Below are positions 49,791 to 57,952 of a stretch of DNA of 64,000 nucleotides, one piece after another (the first letter of the stretch is position 1; each line of letters opens with the position of its first letter). The stretch is from Amycolatopsis dendrobii. GTDB lineage: Bacteria > Actinomycetota > Actinomycetes > Mycobacteriales > Pseudonocardiaceae. The stretch is taken from assembly GCF_014145675.1 (NCBI RefSeq), contig NZ_JACGZW010000014.1, positions 144,245-208,244 of the forward strand, in the 5' to 3' direction. Below the pieces are notes generated by a model. It did no database searches and was not told where the DNA came from. It saw only the letters and a list, made by a program, of their open reading frames with translations. A program made the position numbers and the translations under genes.

Positions 49791-50675
49791 TCAGGGGCGG
49801 TAGAGCTCCTTGACGACGTCGATGTTGTCGTTCTTGTCGACGTGGATTTCGGCGTGCAGCTGCTTCGCGCCGGTCAGCGCCTCCATCAGGGCCTGCTCGG
49901 TGCACGGGTTCGTGCCGCGGCCCTGCGGGTCGAGGGCGACCTCGCCGCCCGGGCACAGTTCGGCCGCGCCGAAGACCTGCGCGGTCTTGCTCACCGGGAG
50001 CCGGTAGGTCTTGGCGTCGCCAGGCACGAACTGGCCGTCGTCCGGGCCGCCCTTCTTCCAGGTGACCAGCTGGAACTGGGCCATGTTGACCGAACGGTCG
50101 AATCCGGTGAACTGCACGGTCTGCGTCGTGTTCGGGAAGCGGCGCGTCGGCGCGGCGGGCTGCTGGCCCGCGCCCCCGGTCGGCGCGGTCTTGATCATGA
50201 ACTCGGTGCCGCCGTCCTTGCCGCAGTTCACCACGCCCTGAGCGAATTCCTCTTCCGCGCCCAAGGCACAGTCCCAGTGCCCTTCAATGCCGAGAACCCG
50301 GTGACCCGGGCCTTCGCCCTGCGACGGAGCCAATTCGTAGTACTTCGTCATCACATTGAATGCTTCGGTGCAGCCGGGAATGGTTCCGTTGGCGCTTTGC
50401 ACCGCGATCAGATCCATTTGCTTGCCGCCCGCCGGGCCGACCTGCCCGCCGTGCTTGCTGCAGTTCACATCGCCGTTCGACGTGGCCGCGGTGCCCGCCG
50501 CACCGGCCGAACCGCCCTGGGTGTTCTGCTTGACCGCCGCCGCGTCGGAAACGCTCTTCGCCGCGGAACCATTTCCGTCGACATTGTTTCCGCTGCATGC
50601 GGAAAGCAAAGCGGTCGCGGCGACCGCCCCGCCGGCCAGGACCAGCTTCATCGACTTCATCGCGGTGAATCCCAT
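49791..50675 (-). CDS. secreted lipoprotein of unknown function
   Basis: A 294-residue lipoprotein. The signal KLVLAGGAVAATALLSACSG carries the lipobox LSAC. After a Ser/Gly/Ala linker (residues 30-65) comes a domain with six further Cys (NCSKHGG, IPGCTEAF, WDCALG, VNCGKDG, LCPGG, NPCTEQ), likely three disulfides. Part of it (CSKHGGQVGPAGGKQ) resembles no enzyme I know. ATG 50675 has GGGGAG eight bases upstream. It is convergent with the AhpD-like gene. A wall-surface role is likely but unproven. Confidence 0.8.
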   Translation of the reverse strand: MGFTAMKSMKLVLAGGAVAATALLSACSGNNVDGNGSAAKSVSDAAAVKQNTQGGSAGAAGTAATSNGDVNCSKHGGQVGPAGGKQMDLIAVQSANGTIPGCTEAFNVMTKYYELAPSQGEGPGHRVLGIEGHWDCALGAEEEFAQGVVNCGKDGGTEFMIKTAPTGGAGQQPAAPTRRFPNTTQTVQFTGFDRSVNMAQFQLVTWKKGGPDDGQFVPGDAKTYRLPVSKTAQVFGAAELCPGGEVALDPQGRGTNPCTEQALMEALTGAKQLHAEIHVDKNDNIDVVKELYRP

Positions 50676-51053
50676 TTCGTGCTCCCCGTGTCTTTTGGCG
50701 AATCTCTGCCCCCAAAGACGTGAAGCACCGAATCCCGTTGCCCGGAAGTTCCGCGGAGAGCCATCGTTGCCCCAATGTCGCCCCCGCCTGGTCCGCGCGG
50801 GCACGACCTCGACCGGCCTCGCAACCCCGGCCTAGAACACGTCGCGCAGGGTTTCCAGGAGACGGGCGCTGTTCTCCTCGTCGCGGCGGCAGCAGGTCCG
50901 TTTGCCGCGCCGGGTGGCGATGACCAGGCCCGCTTGCCGGGGAAACTCATCGGATCCTCGTGCGGGCGATTTCGAGCCGGGCGGCGTGGGAGGTGCTGGT
51001 CGAAGGCGGTCCTGCTGGCGGCCGCCCACGGGCAAGGTCGCCGTCGCGGTGAG
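50676..51053. other. gene-free gap
   Basis: No supported gene. An open frame of 67 codons on the minus strand (50832-51035) has no family match and no good ribosome-binding site. Upstream of the lipoprotein gene I see no clear promoter hexamers. Confidence 0.4.
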
Positions 51054-51656
51054 CTAGACCGGGAGACCGAGCGCTGACAGCCAGACTCGGGTCAGCGTCG
51101 CCGCCGCGTCGTCCAGCGAGCTGCCCGCGGCAAACGCCTGGTAGAAGACGCGTTCGGTCATCCAGACCAACGCCGAGGCAACCTCCGCCGCGGTTCCGGA
51201 CGGCAGCCCGGCGCGCTCGGCGACGCCTCGCATGGTGTCGGCGAGCGCGACCACCGCGGAGCGCCACGCCTGGTCGATCGCCGGAACCGACGGGGAGAGT
51301 TCGACCGCCGTGCGCATCACCGTGCCGTGCTCGCGCCACATCCGCGCGGTCTGCCCGATCCCCCGCCGGACCGCCTCGCCAGGAGCCGAAGCGGCCGCGT
51401 CCACCGCGTCGACCTCGGCGCGCAGCTTGGCCACCGTCCGCTCGACCAGCGCGGCGAGCACCTCGTTCTTGGACCCGAAGTAGAAGTAGAGCGCACCCCG
51501 GGTGATCCCGGCCTCTTGCGCGATCGTCGCGACGGTCATGCATGCCCCGCCGGTCGAGTTCAACTGCTGCTCCGCCGCGTCGAGAATCGCGCGTTCGCGC
51601 AGGTCGCCCTTGGTCGGAGCGGTCCGGCGGCGCGGGCGGGTGTCGTGCTCTTCCAC
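51054..51656 (-). CDS. TetR family regulator
   Basis: A 200-residue TetR/AcrR repressor. The helix-turn-helix (about residues 20-68) reads MTVATIAQEAGITRGALYFYFGSKNEVL. The ligand domain (REHGTVMRTAVELSPSVPAIDQAWR) is like EthR-type regulators. It starts at GTG 51656 and is divergent from the short-chain dehydrogenase gene across 72 bases that contain a repeated nine-base motif, so it most likely represses that gene and itself. Confidence 0.9.
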   Translation of the reverse strand: MEEHDTRPRRRTAPTKGDLRERAILDAAEQQLNSTGGACMTVATIAQEAGITRGALYFYFGSKNEVLAALVERTVAKLRAEVDAVDAAASAPGEAVRRGIGQTARMWREHGTVMRTAVELSPSVPAIDQAWRSAVVALADTMRGVAERAGLPSGTAAEVASALVWMTERVFYQAFAAGSSLDDAAATLTRVWLSALGLPV

Positions 51657-51689
51657 CTGCCCGTTCTATCACGCCGACTATTTTTGACG

Positions 51690-51719
51690 CAGTGCAGATT
51701 TTTCTCAACACAGTGTAGA
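51690..51719. promoter_or_regulatory. paired motif CAGTGYAGA in the TetR/SDR gap
   Basis: CAGTGCAGA (51690-51698) and CAGTGTAGA (51711-51719) are direct repeats 21 bases apart, two helical turns. The region is A/T-rich (ATTTTTCTCAA) and TTGACG at 51685-51690 could be a -35. A probable TetR-family operator. Confidence 0.5.
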
Positions 51720-51728
51720 GTTCGCTTC

Positions 51729-52580
51729 ATGACCAAGCTCTTCCTGATCACCGGCGCCAGCTCGGGCCTCGGCCGGGCGTTCGCCGAGGCCGCGCTCCAA
51801 GCCGGCCACACCGTCGTCGGCACCGTCCGCAAGCAGGCCGACGCCGCGGAGTTCGAACAGCTCCAGCCGGGGAAATCGCTCGCGCGCATCCTCGATGTCA
51901 CCGATGACGACGCGGTGTTCCGGACCGTCGACGAGATCGAGGCCGGAGTGGGCCCGATCGACGTCGTCATCGCCAACGCCGGGTACGGCCACGAGGGCGT
52001 TTTCGAAGAGTCGACGATGGCCGAACTGCGCGCGCAGTTCGAGGTGAACGTGTTCGGCGTCGTCGCGACGGTGAAGGCGGTGCTGCCGTACCTGCGGCAG
52101 CGGCGGCGCGGGCACATCCTCGGCGTCACCTCGATGGCCGGGCTGATCACCGTGCCGGGCACGTCCTTCTATCAAGGCAGCAAGTACGCCGTCGAAGGCA
52201 TTCTCGAAACGGTCGGCAAGGAGGTCGCTCCGTTCGGCGTGCACGTCACCGCGATCGCGCCGGGATCGTTCCGCACCGACTGGGCGGGCCGGTCGATGGT
52301 CCGCACCGAGCGTTCGGTGCCGGACTACGACCAGGTGATGAACCCGATCCGCGACCACCGCCTAGCGGCCAGCGGCAAACAGCTCGGCAACCCGCGCAAG
52401 GCCGCCGAGGCCGTGCTGCACATCCTCGACGTCCCGAACCCGCCCGCGCACCTGGTCCTCGGCTCCGACGCCCTCCGCCTCATCGCGAACGGCCGCGCGG
52501 CGGTCGACAAGGAGATCGAGGAATGGGCGGAGCTGAGCCGGTCCACCGACTTTCCGGACGGGGCTCAGCTGCCCGGCTGA
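51729..52580 (+). CDS. short-chain dehydrogenase/reductase (SDR)
   Basis: A 283-residue classical SDR oxidoreductase. Cofactor motif TGASSGLGRAFAEAA (TGxxxGxG), then NAG in VIANAGYGHEG, the catalytic Ser in GVTSMAG and the YxxxK pair in YQGSKYAVEG. The Arg-like residue after strand 2 (GTVRKQAD) suggests NADP(H). The substrate is unknown. Regulated presumably by the divergent TetR. ATG 51729 is the only sensible start. Confidence 0.92.
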   Translation: MTKLFLITGASSGLGRAFAEAALQAGHTVVGTVRKQADAAEFEQLQPGKSLARILDVTDDDAVFRTVDEIEAGVGPIDVVIANAGYGHEGVFEESTMAELRAQFEVNVFGVVATVKAVLPYLRQRRRGHILGVTSMAGLITVPGTSFYQGSKYAVEGILETVGKEVAPFGVHVTAIAPGSFRTDWAGRSMVRTERSVPDYDQVMNPIRDHRLAASGKQLGNPRKAAEAVLHILDVPNPPAHLVLGSDALRLIANGRAAVDKEIEEWAELSRSTDFPDGAQLPG

Positions 52581-53082
52581 TCAGGCTCAGCCTCGGAGCC
52601 ACGGCCAGACTCTGCGAAAAGTGCCCGCGAAGCCAGACATACTGCTTGCGGGCTGAGGCACGAGCGCATTTTCCCGGCGGGGAGAGTGCGCTCGGAATCT
52701 GGTCGCCGATCTGCGGAGAACGCGTCCGCACCAGCCGAGGGCAGACCACCCGCCGCACAGCTGAGAACATATTTCCGACTGCGGGCAAAAGGCGAATGGG
52801 CCCGCGGAGCAGTTCCGCACCCCGGGCCAGAACTGCGTTCGCTTCGAGACTGGCGTTTTACGGTGCCGGGCGCAGCGAACGCGTCATGCGTCGGCTAGCC
52901 GCTACCAGCACGCACTCCAGCGCCGCCAACCGCGCCGCGCCAGCGCACACCCCGGCAGACGCCAGCATGCGAGAGCCCGCCACGGCGTCGAGGTATTCGC
53001 ACGCCGGACCTCGGCACACCACCCACCAAGCCCCACCGGGCGACCAGGGAGGGGACGCCCGCATCCGGACGCCCCCTCTCGG
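52581..53082. other. gene-free gap of 502 bases
   Basis: I see no gene with family resemblance or a ribosome-binding site on either strand, no strong hairpin and no repeat. Base composition is like the flanks. It may hold remains of a lost gene between the SDR and the molybdenum hydroxylase operon. Confidence 0.4.
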
Positions 53083-55254
53083 TCACTCCACCAGCAAATC
53101 CTCGATCATGATCGGAATGCTCCGCACCCGGATCCCGGTCGCGTTGCACACCGCGTTCGCCACCGCGGCTGCCATGCCCACCGCGCCGATCTCGCCGACT
53201 CCGCGGGCTCCGACCGCGTTGTGCAGCGTGTCCGGGTACTCGACGAACTGGACGTCGATCTCCGGGATGTCGGCGTTGACCGGCAGCAGGTAGCTCGCGA
53301 AGTCCGCGTTCGCGGGGCGTCCGCTCGGCTCCACTTCCAGTCCCTCGTGCAAGGCCGCGGACACGCCCCAGATCATGCCGCCGGACAGCTGGCTCCGCGC
53401 CTGCGTCGGGTTGATGATCCGGCCGCCGTCGAAGACGCCCAGCATCCTCGACACCCGGACCTCGCGGGTCAGCCGGTGCACTCGGACCTCGCAGAACTGC
53501 GCGCCGAACGAGCTGAACGAATGCTTCGTCATCTCCTCGCCCGGAGCCGACGATCCCTTGGCGGACAAGGATTCCCGGCCGATCGCGCGCAGCAGGTCGC
53601 CGAACGGCATCGTGCCGTGGTTGCCGTGCAGCAAGCCCTCGGCGTACGTGACGACCTCGCCCTCGAACGGCGCGCCCGGCTCGGCGGCGAGCGCCACCAA
53701 CTCGTCGAGCAGTTCGGTGGCCGCGAGCATGATCGCGGTGCCGGTGCTCGCCGTGGCGGTCGAGCCGCCGGACATGCCGCCCGGCGCGAACCGGGAGTCG
53801 CCGAGGTGCGGGGTGACGCGTTCCGGGTCGATGTCGAGGGATTCGGCCCCGATCGTGGCCAGTACGGTGAGCAGCCCAGTGCCCGGGTCGGCCCCGCCAG
53901 TGGACACGTCCGCGGTCCCGTCCGCGTTGAGCACGATCTCGACCGTCGCCGGGAAGCGCAGCCCCGGGAACATGGCGGTCGCCGTGCCCATGCCGACGAG
54001 CCAGTCCCCGTCGACGTGCCCGCGCGGCGAGCGGTTCGCCCAGCCGAATCGCTGCGCCCCGATCTCGTAGCACTCGTCGAGGTGCTTGCTCGACCACTGC
54101 AGATCGACGCCGGGAGGAGCGAGCGAACTGTTGCGCTTCCGCAGTTCGATCGGGTCCATCTCCAGTGCGATCGCGAGCTCGTCGATGGCGCTTTCGAGCG
54201 CGAACGAACCCGACGCCTCCCCGGGCGCGCGCATGAATGTGCCCGGCGGGATGTGCAGCGGCACCATTTTCTGGCTGATCGACAGGTTCTGCGTCGCGTA
54301 CCACTCGCGCGAGGTGCCGTGCGAGGTCGGCTCCACAAAGGACCGGCTCATCGACGTGGCCGACCAGGAGTCGTGCTGCACCGCGATCAGCGTGCCGTCG
54401 CGATCCGCGCCCAGTGCGATCTTCTGCACCGTGGCCGGCCGGTTCGCCGTCGCCGTGAACACCTGCTCCCGGGTGAGCGCACACTTCACCGGACGGTCGA
54501 GCGCCTTGGCTGCGGCCGCGGCCAGCATCCCCGGAGCCGAGGTGCCCGCCTTGCCGCCGAACGCGCCGCCCACATACGGGTTCACCGCGTGCACGGCCGA
54601 CGGCTCGATGCCCAGCACCCCGGCCATTTCCATGGCTTGCAGGTAACTGGCCTGGTTTCCGCTGTAAAGCGTGAGCTCGCCGCCGTCCCACTTCGCGACC
54701 GCCGAATGCGGTTCCATCGCGGCGTGGTTCTGCGTCGCGGTGCGGTAGGTCTCCGAAACGACGACCGAACTCCGCGCCAATGCGTCCGCGATGGACTCGA
54801 CGCCGTCGGCGAGCACCTCGATCGACGGCGCGCTGCCCCGGCTCTCCGGTGCGTCCTCCGCCGTCGCGAGCCCGTCCTCCATCGACGTCAGCGCGGGCTT
54901 TTCCTGGTAGGAGACCTCGATCAGCCCCGCCGCGTCCCGTGCCTGTTCGAACGTCTCCGCGACGACCAGCCCGATCGGCTGCCCGTAGAACACCACGTCC
55001 CGGTCGTGCAGCGGCAGCCACAGGTCCCCCATCAGCTGGGACTTGTACGGGTGCAGCTCGAGCGGGTCGAACGGGCTGTAGACGCTCACGACCCCGGGCG
55101 CGCTCTTCGCCGCGGTCACGTCCATCGCGGTGATCTCGCCGTGCGCGATCGTGCTGAGCACGATGTACCCGTACAGCATGCCGGGGAACGTGCGGTCCAG
55201 CGCGTAATCGGCCTGGCCGGTGACTTTCCGCGGACCGTCCAGCCGCGCGCTCAT
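53083..55254 (-). CDS. molybdenum hydroxylase large subunit (xanthine dehydrogenase/aldehyde oxidase family)
   Basis: A 723-residue molybdopterin-cytosine-dinucleotide-binding subunit of the PaoC/XdhA type. It shows YVGGAFGGK near residue 240 and the catalytic Glu in GARGVGEIG near the C-terminus (about residue 690). It hydroxylates aldehydes or N-heterocycles using water, passing electrons to the Fe-S and FAD subunits encoded just upstream. The ATG overlaps the FAD-subunit stop (ATGA at 55251-55254). It is the last gene of the operon; no XdhC or MobA maturation gene is adjacent. Confidence 0.93.
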   Translation of the reverse strand: MSARLDGPRKVTGQADYALDRTFPGMLYGYIVLSTIAHGEITAMDVTAAKSAPGVVSVYSPFDPLELHPYKSQLMGDLWLPLHDRDVVFYGQPIGLVVAETFEQARDAAGLIEVSYQEKPALTSMEDGLATAEDAPESRGSAPSIEVLADGVESIADALARSSVVVSETYRTATQNHAAMEPHSAVAKWDGGELTLYSGNQASYLQAMEMAGVLGIEPSAVHAVNPYVGGAFGGKAGTSAPGMLAAAAAKALDRPVKCALTREQVFTATANRPATVQKIALGADRDGTLIAVQHDSWSATSMSRSFVEPTSHGTSREWYATQNLSISQKMVPLHIPPGTFMRAPGEASGSFALESAIDELAIALEMDPIELRKRNSSLAPPGVDLQWSSKHLDECYEIGAQRFGWANRSPRGHVDGDWLVGMGTATAMFPGLRFPATVEIVLNADGTADVSTGGADPGTGLLTVLATIGAESLDIDPERVTPHLGDSRFAPGGMSGGSTATASTGTAIMLAATELLDELVALAAEPGAPFEGEVVTYAEGLLHGNHGTMPFGDLLRAIGRESLSAKGSSAPGEEMTKHSFSSFGAQFCEVRVHRLTREVRVSRMLGVFDGGRIINPTQARSQLSGGMIWGVSAALHEGLEVEPSGRPANADFASYLLPVNADIPEIDVQFVEYPDTLHNAVGARGVGEIGAVGMAAAVANAVCNATGIRVRSIPIMIEDLLVE

Positions 55255-56213
55255 GCCCGGCTCCCTTCGGTCAGTTCGAGCAGCGCGCGGACGATCGTCC
55301 GCTTCAGCAGCGAAGGTTTGAACACGTTGCCGGGCAACGGCTTTGCCCCCTCGACGGCTACCGCGGCGGCGGCAGCGAAGGCTTCTTCGGTCAGCTCCGC
55401 GCCGCGGAGCGCCTCTTCCACGGCGGGCAGCCGCCACGGCACCGTCCCGACTCCGCCCGCCGCCACGCGGGCGTCGGCGATCTTCCCGTCGCGCACGTCG
55501 AGCGCGACCGCCGCCGAGCACAACGCGAACTCGTACGACTGCCGGTCGCGGATCTTGACGTACGTCGAGTTCTCCGCCCAGTCGAGCCGCGGCACGCGCA
55601 CCTCGGTGATCAGCTCGCCCGGACGCAGGTCGTGCTCGATTTCCGGGGTGTCGCCCGGCTGCCGGTAGAACTCGGTCAGCGCGACCGTCCGGGCGCCCTC
55701 GGCACCGGCCAGTACGACCTCCGCGTCGAGCGCGACCAGCGCGACCGCGACGTCGCTGGCGTGGGTGGCCACGCAGGAATCGCTGGTGCCGAAGATCGCG
55801 TGCATCCGGTTGACACCGGAAATCGCCGAACAGCCGCTGCCCGGCGAACGCCTGTTGCACGGCATGGCGACGTCGCGGAAGTACGAGCACCGCGTGCGCT
55901 GCATCAGGTTTCCGCCGATGCTCGCCATGTTCCGCAGCTGCTGCGACGCGCTGAGCAACAGCGCGCGCGAGATCGCCGGGTACACGCCGGGATGCGCGGC
56001 GATGTCGCCCATCCGCTCCAGCGCACCGAAGCGCAGGCCGTCCGCGGTGTCGATGCCCCGCAGCGGCAGGTCGTTGATGTCCACCACCTGCTGCGGCGTG
56101 AGGACGTCGAGCTTCATCAGGTCAACGAGGGTGGTGCCGCCCGCGAGATAGGTGCCCGCGCTGCCCAGCGCGTCCTCGACGGTGGCGGGTGCGGTCAGCT
56201 CAAACGGTCGCAT
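55251..56213 (-). CDS. molybdenum hydroxylase FAD-binding subunit (PaoB-like)
   Basis: A 320-residue FAD subunit. FAD-binding motifs are LAGGTTLVDLMK and the NMASIGGNLMQRTRC stretch. A Cys-rich insertion (QRTRCSYFRDVAMPCNRR followed by GSGCSA) matches the extra [4Fe-4S] site known in E. coli PaoB, marking this as a periplasmic-aldehyde-oxidase-like enzyme rather than xanthine dehydrogenase. It overlaps the 2Fe-2S gene by 14 bases and the large-subunit gene by four. Confidence 0.92.
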   Translation of the reverse strand: MRPFELTAPATVEDALGSAGTYLAGGTTLVDLMKLDVLTPQQVVDINDLPLRGIDTADGLRFGALERMGDIAAHPGVYPAISRALLLSASQQLRNMASIGGNLMQRTRCSYFRDVAMPCNRRSPGSGCSAISGVNRMHAIFGTSDSCVATHASDVAVALVALDAEVVLAGAEGARTVALTEFYRQPGDTPEIEHDLRPGELITEVRVPRLDWAENSTYVKIRDRQSYEFALCSAAVALDVRDGKIADARVAAGGVGTVPWRLPAVEEALRGAELTEEAFAAAAAVAVEGAKPLPGNVFKPSLLKRTIVRALLELTEGSRA

Positions 56214-56652
56214 CGGCCTGCCTCGCCTGCTCCACGGCGCGCACGATGTTCGGGTACGCCGAACAACGGCACAGGTTGCCGGACATGAACTCGCGCACGT
56301 CGGACACGTCGTCGCGCACCGCGGCGACCGCCGACATCACCTGCCCGGACGTGCAGAACCCGCACTGCAGCGCGTCCTGATCCACGAACGCCTGCTGCAC
56401 CGGGTGCAGTTCGTCCTCAGTGGACAGTCCTTCGACGGTGGTGACGGGACCGCGCACAGCGGCCGCGAGCGTGAGGCAGGACAGCACCGGCTTGCCGTCG
56501 ACGTGCACGGTGCAGGCGCCGCACTGACCGCGGTCGCAGCCCTTCTTCGGGCCGGTGACGGCGAGCCGCTCGCGCAGCGCGTCCAGGAGGGTCACTCCCG
56601 GCTCGACGCTGAGCTGCTCGGTTCTTCCATTGACTTCAAGGGAAATGTCCAC
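56200..56652 (-). CDS. molybdenum hydroxylase 2Fe-2S subunit
   Basis: A 150-residue iron-sulfur subunit with two [2Fe-2S] clusters. The plant-ferredoxin-type cluster is held by CDRGQCGACTV and the later Cys in PVLSC. The second, helical cluster domain has QCGFCTSGQ and GNLCRCSAYPNI. GTG 56652 was chosen because the protein then begins directly at the ferredoxin fold. The upstream frame has no Tat signal, so unlike E. coli PaoA this enzyme appears cytoplasmic. First gene of the three-gene operon. Confidence 0.93.
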   Translation of the reverse strand: MDISLEVNGRTEQLSVEPGVTLLDALRERLAVTGPKKGCDRGQCGACTVHVDGKPVLSCLTLAAAVRGPVTTVEGLSTEDELHPVQQAFVDQDALQCGFCTSGQVMSAVAAVRDDVSDVREFMSGNLCRCSAYPNIVRAVEQARQADATV

Positions 56653-56788
56653 AGTAGGGTTCGCTTTCCCGCAGTCCGTCCGCGGCGGACGTCCTGCGGC
56701 GTGATGGTGGTGGTGACGGCCCTTCGGGAACACGAGCCGTCCGGGGTAAACCGGATATTCATCCGCTTGGCTCGCTTTGACCGAGGCT

Positions 56789-56806
56789 AGCGGATTAGAA
56801 TCCGCT
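56789..56806. promoter_or_regulatory. 18-bp perfect palindrome, probable TetR operator
   Basis: AGCGGATT-AG-AATCCGCT lies midway between the divergent TetR gene and the molybdenum hydroxylase operon. Length and symmetry fit a TetR-dimer site controlling both directions. Confidence 0.7.
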
Positions 56807-56818
56807 ACGCAACGAAGT

Positions 56819-56850
56819 GGAGCTGCTCCAGGTGGTGCTGGAGCAGCTCC
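56819..56850 (+). repeat. 12-bp hairpin in the leader of the TetR gene
   Basis: GGAGCTGCTCCA (56819-56830) and TGGAGCAGCTCC (56839-56850) are perfectly complementary with an 8-base loop, between the operator and the TetR start codon. It could slow transcription or hold the leader RNA. Confidence 0.6.
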
Positions 56851-56883
56851 AGGCCAAGCAGGCGAAGTCACGCGGGAGGCGCG

Positions 56884-57435
56884 ATGCCGGTGAGCCCGCG
56901 GCGGGCGGACACCCGGCGCAACCACGAACGGATCCTGGCGGTGGCGGCGGAAACCGTGAGCCGGGCAGGAGAAGTGTCGTTCAACGCGGTCGCCAAGGAG
57001 GCGGGCGTCGGCGTCGGCACGGTGTACCGGCACTTCCCCACGCCGGAGTCGCTGGTGCTGGCCGTCTACGAACGCGAGGTGAACCAGCTCGTCGAGATCG
57101 TGCCCGAATTACTCGCCGAGCATTCCCCCGCTCAGGCGCTGCGCGTCTGGATCGTGGATTACCTGGCGCACTACATGATGACGAAACGCGGGCTGGCCAA
57201 CGCGTTGCGCGCCTCGCAGAGCGAACTGCCGACGCAGGCGTACGCGCGGATGCTCGACGCGCTCGACACCCTCCGCAAGGCGAACGCGGAGGCGGGCACG
57301 ATCCGGCCGGACCTGAAGACGGAAACCCTGATGCGCGGTCTCGGCGGGCTGTTTTTCCTTACCCCGGAAGGAGATTGGAAAGCGGAGACCGACGCGGTGG
57401 TGGATCTGGTGTGGCACGGGATGCGGCTGGACTGA
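56884..57435 (+). CDS. TetR family regulator of the molybdenum hydroxylase operon
   Basis: A 183-residue TetR repressor. The helix-turn-helix reads SFNAVAKEAGVGVGTVYRHFPTPESLV, followed by a compact helical ligand domain (LRVWIVDYLAHYMMTKRGLANAL). It is divergent from the 2Fe-2S gene with a perfect 18-bp palindrome between, so control of that operon is likely. ATG 56884 follows GGGAGG. Confidence 0.9.
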   Translation: MPVSPRRADTRRNHERILAVAAETVSRAGEVSFNAVAKEAGVGVGTVYRHFPTPESLVLAVYEREVNQLVEIVPELLAEHSPAQALRVWIVDYLAHYMMTKRGLANALRASQSELPTQAYARMLDALDTLRKANAEAGTIRPDLKTETLMRGLGGLFFLTPEGDWKAETDAVVDLVWHGMRLD

Positions 57436-57445
57436 CCACGGCGAA

Positions 57446-57500
57446 GTCCGTGCGGGGAACCCCGAGGGAATCAGAATCCGGGAAGGTGGCCCGCACGGAC
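57446..57500. repeat. GTCCGTG palindrome between convergent genes
   Basis: GTCCGTGCGGG (57446-57456) and CCCGCACGGAC (57490-57500) are perfect 11-bp arms. The 33-base centre contains GGAATCAGAATCC, like the core of the element at 14316-14370 (GGAGTCAGATTCC). It lies between the TetR and thioesterase genes, which point towards each other. Confidence 0.75.
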
Positions 57501-57513
57501 CCGCCCCGAAGCC

Positions 57514-57942
57514 TCACTCCGAAGTGGACAGCACCTTCAGATCAATCCCGGCCCGCTCGAAATGCCCCCGCGGGTCCGGCACTAGCCTGCGCTTCTCCAG
57601 ATCCATCAACCCCAGCGTGCACTTGATCTCGGCCGACAGCGTCCCGTCCAGCTTCACGATGCGCGAGGTCATCCAGAACACCTTGCCGTCGCCGAACGAG
57701 GCGTCACAGGTCACGTCCACCTCGTCCCCGGCGCGCAGTTCCCGCCGGTAGACGATGTTCGACTCGAGCAGCACCGGCGCGAGACGCGCTTCGCGCAGGT
57801 TCCGGTCGCCGGCCGCCTCGAAGACTTCCAGTCGCGAAACCTCTCCGTACGAGTGGTACACGGCGTGGTTCAGGTGGCCCAGCGTGTCGAGTTCGTAGTG
57901 GCGCACCTTGATCCGGGTGCGGAACGGTTCGCGGTCGGTCAC
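57514..57942 (-). CDS. acyl-CoA thioesterase (4HBT hotdog fold)
   Basis: A 142-residue hotdog-fold thioesterase. The active-site stretch HYELDTLGHLNHAVYHSYGE has the catalytic Asp followed by GHLNHAVY, the hallmark of 4-hydroxybenzoyl-CoA-type thioesterases. It hydrolyses an acyl-CoA in the cytoplasm; chain preference is unknown. GTG 57942 is the start, 10 bases from glnE's stop on the same strand. Confidence 0.9.
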   Translation of the reverse strand: MTDREPFRTRIKVRHYELDTLGHLNHAVYHSYGEVSRLEVFEAAGDRNLREARLAPVLLESNIVYRRELRAGDEVDVTCDASFGDGKVFWMTSRIVKLDGTLSAEIKCTLGLMDLEKRRLVPDPRGHFERAGIDLKVLSTSE

Positions 57943-57952
57943 GAAGTCCAGG

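Noticed and set aside
52523..53293. Plus-strand frame of 256 codons in the SDR-molybdenum hydroxylase gap
   Set aside because: It overlaps both neighbours out of frame, is low in recognisable structure, and has no start signal.
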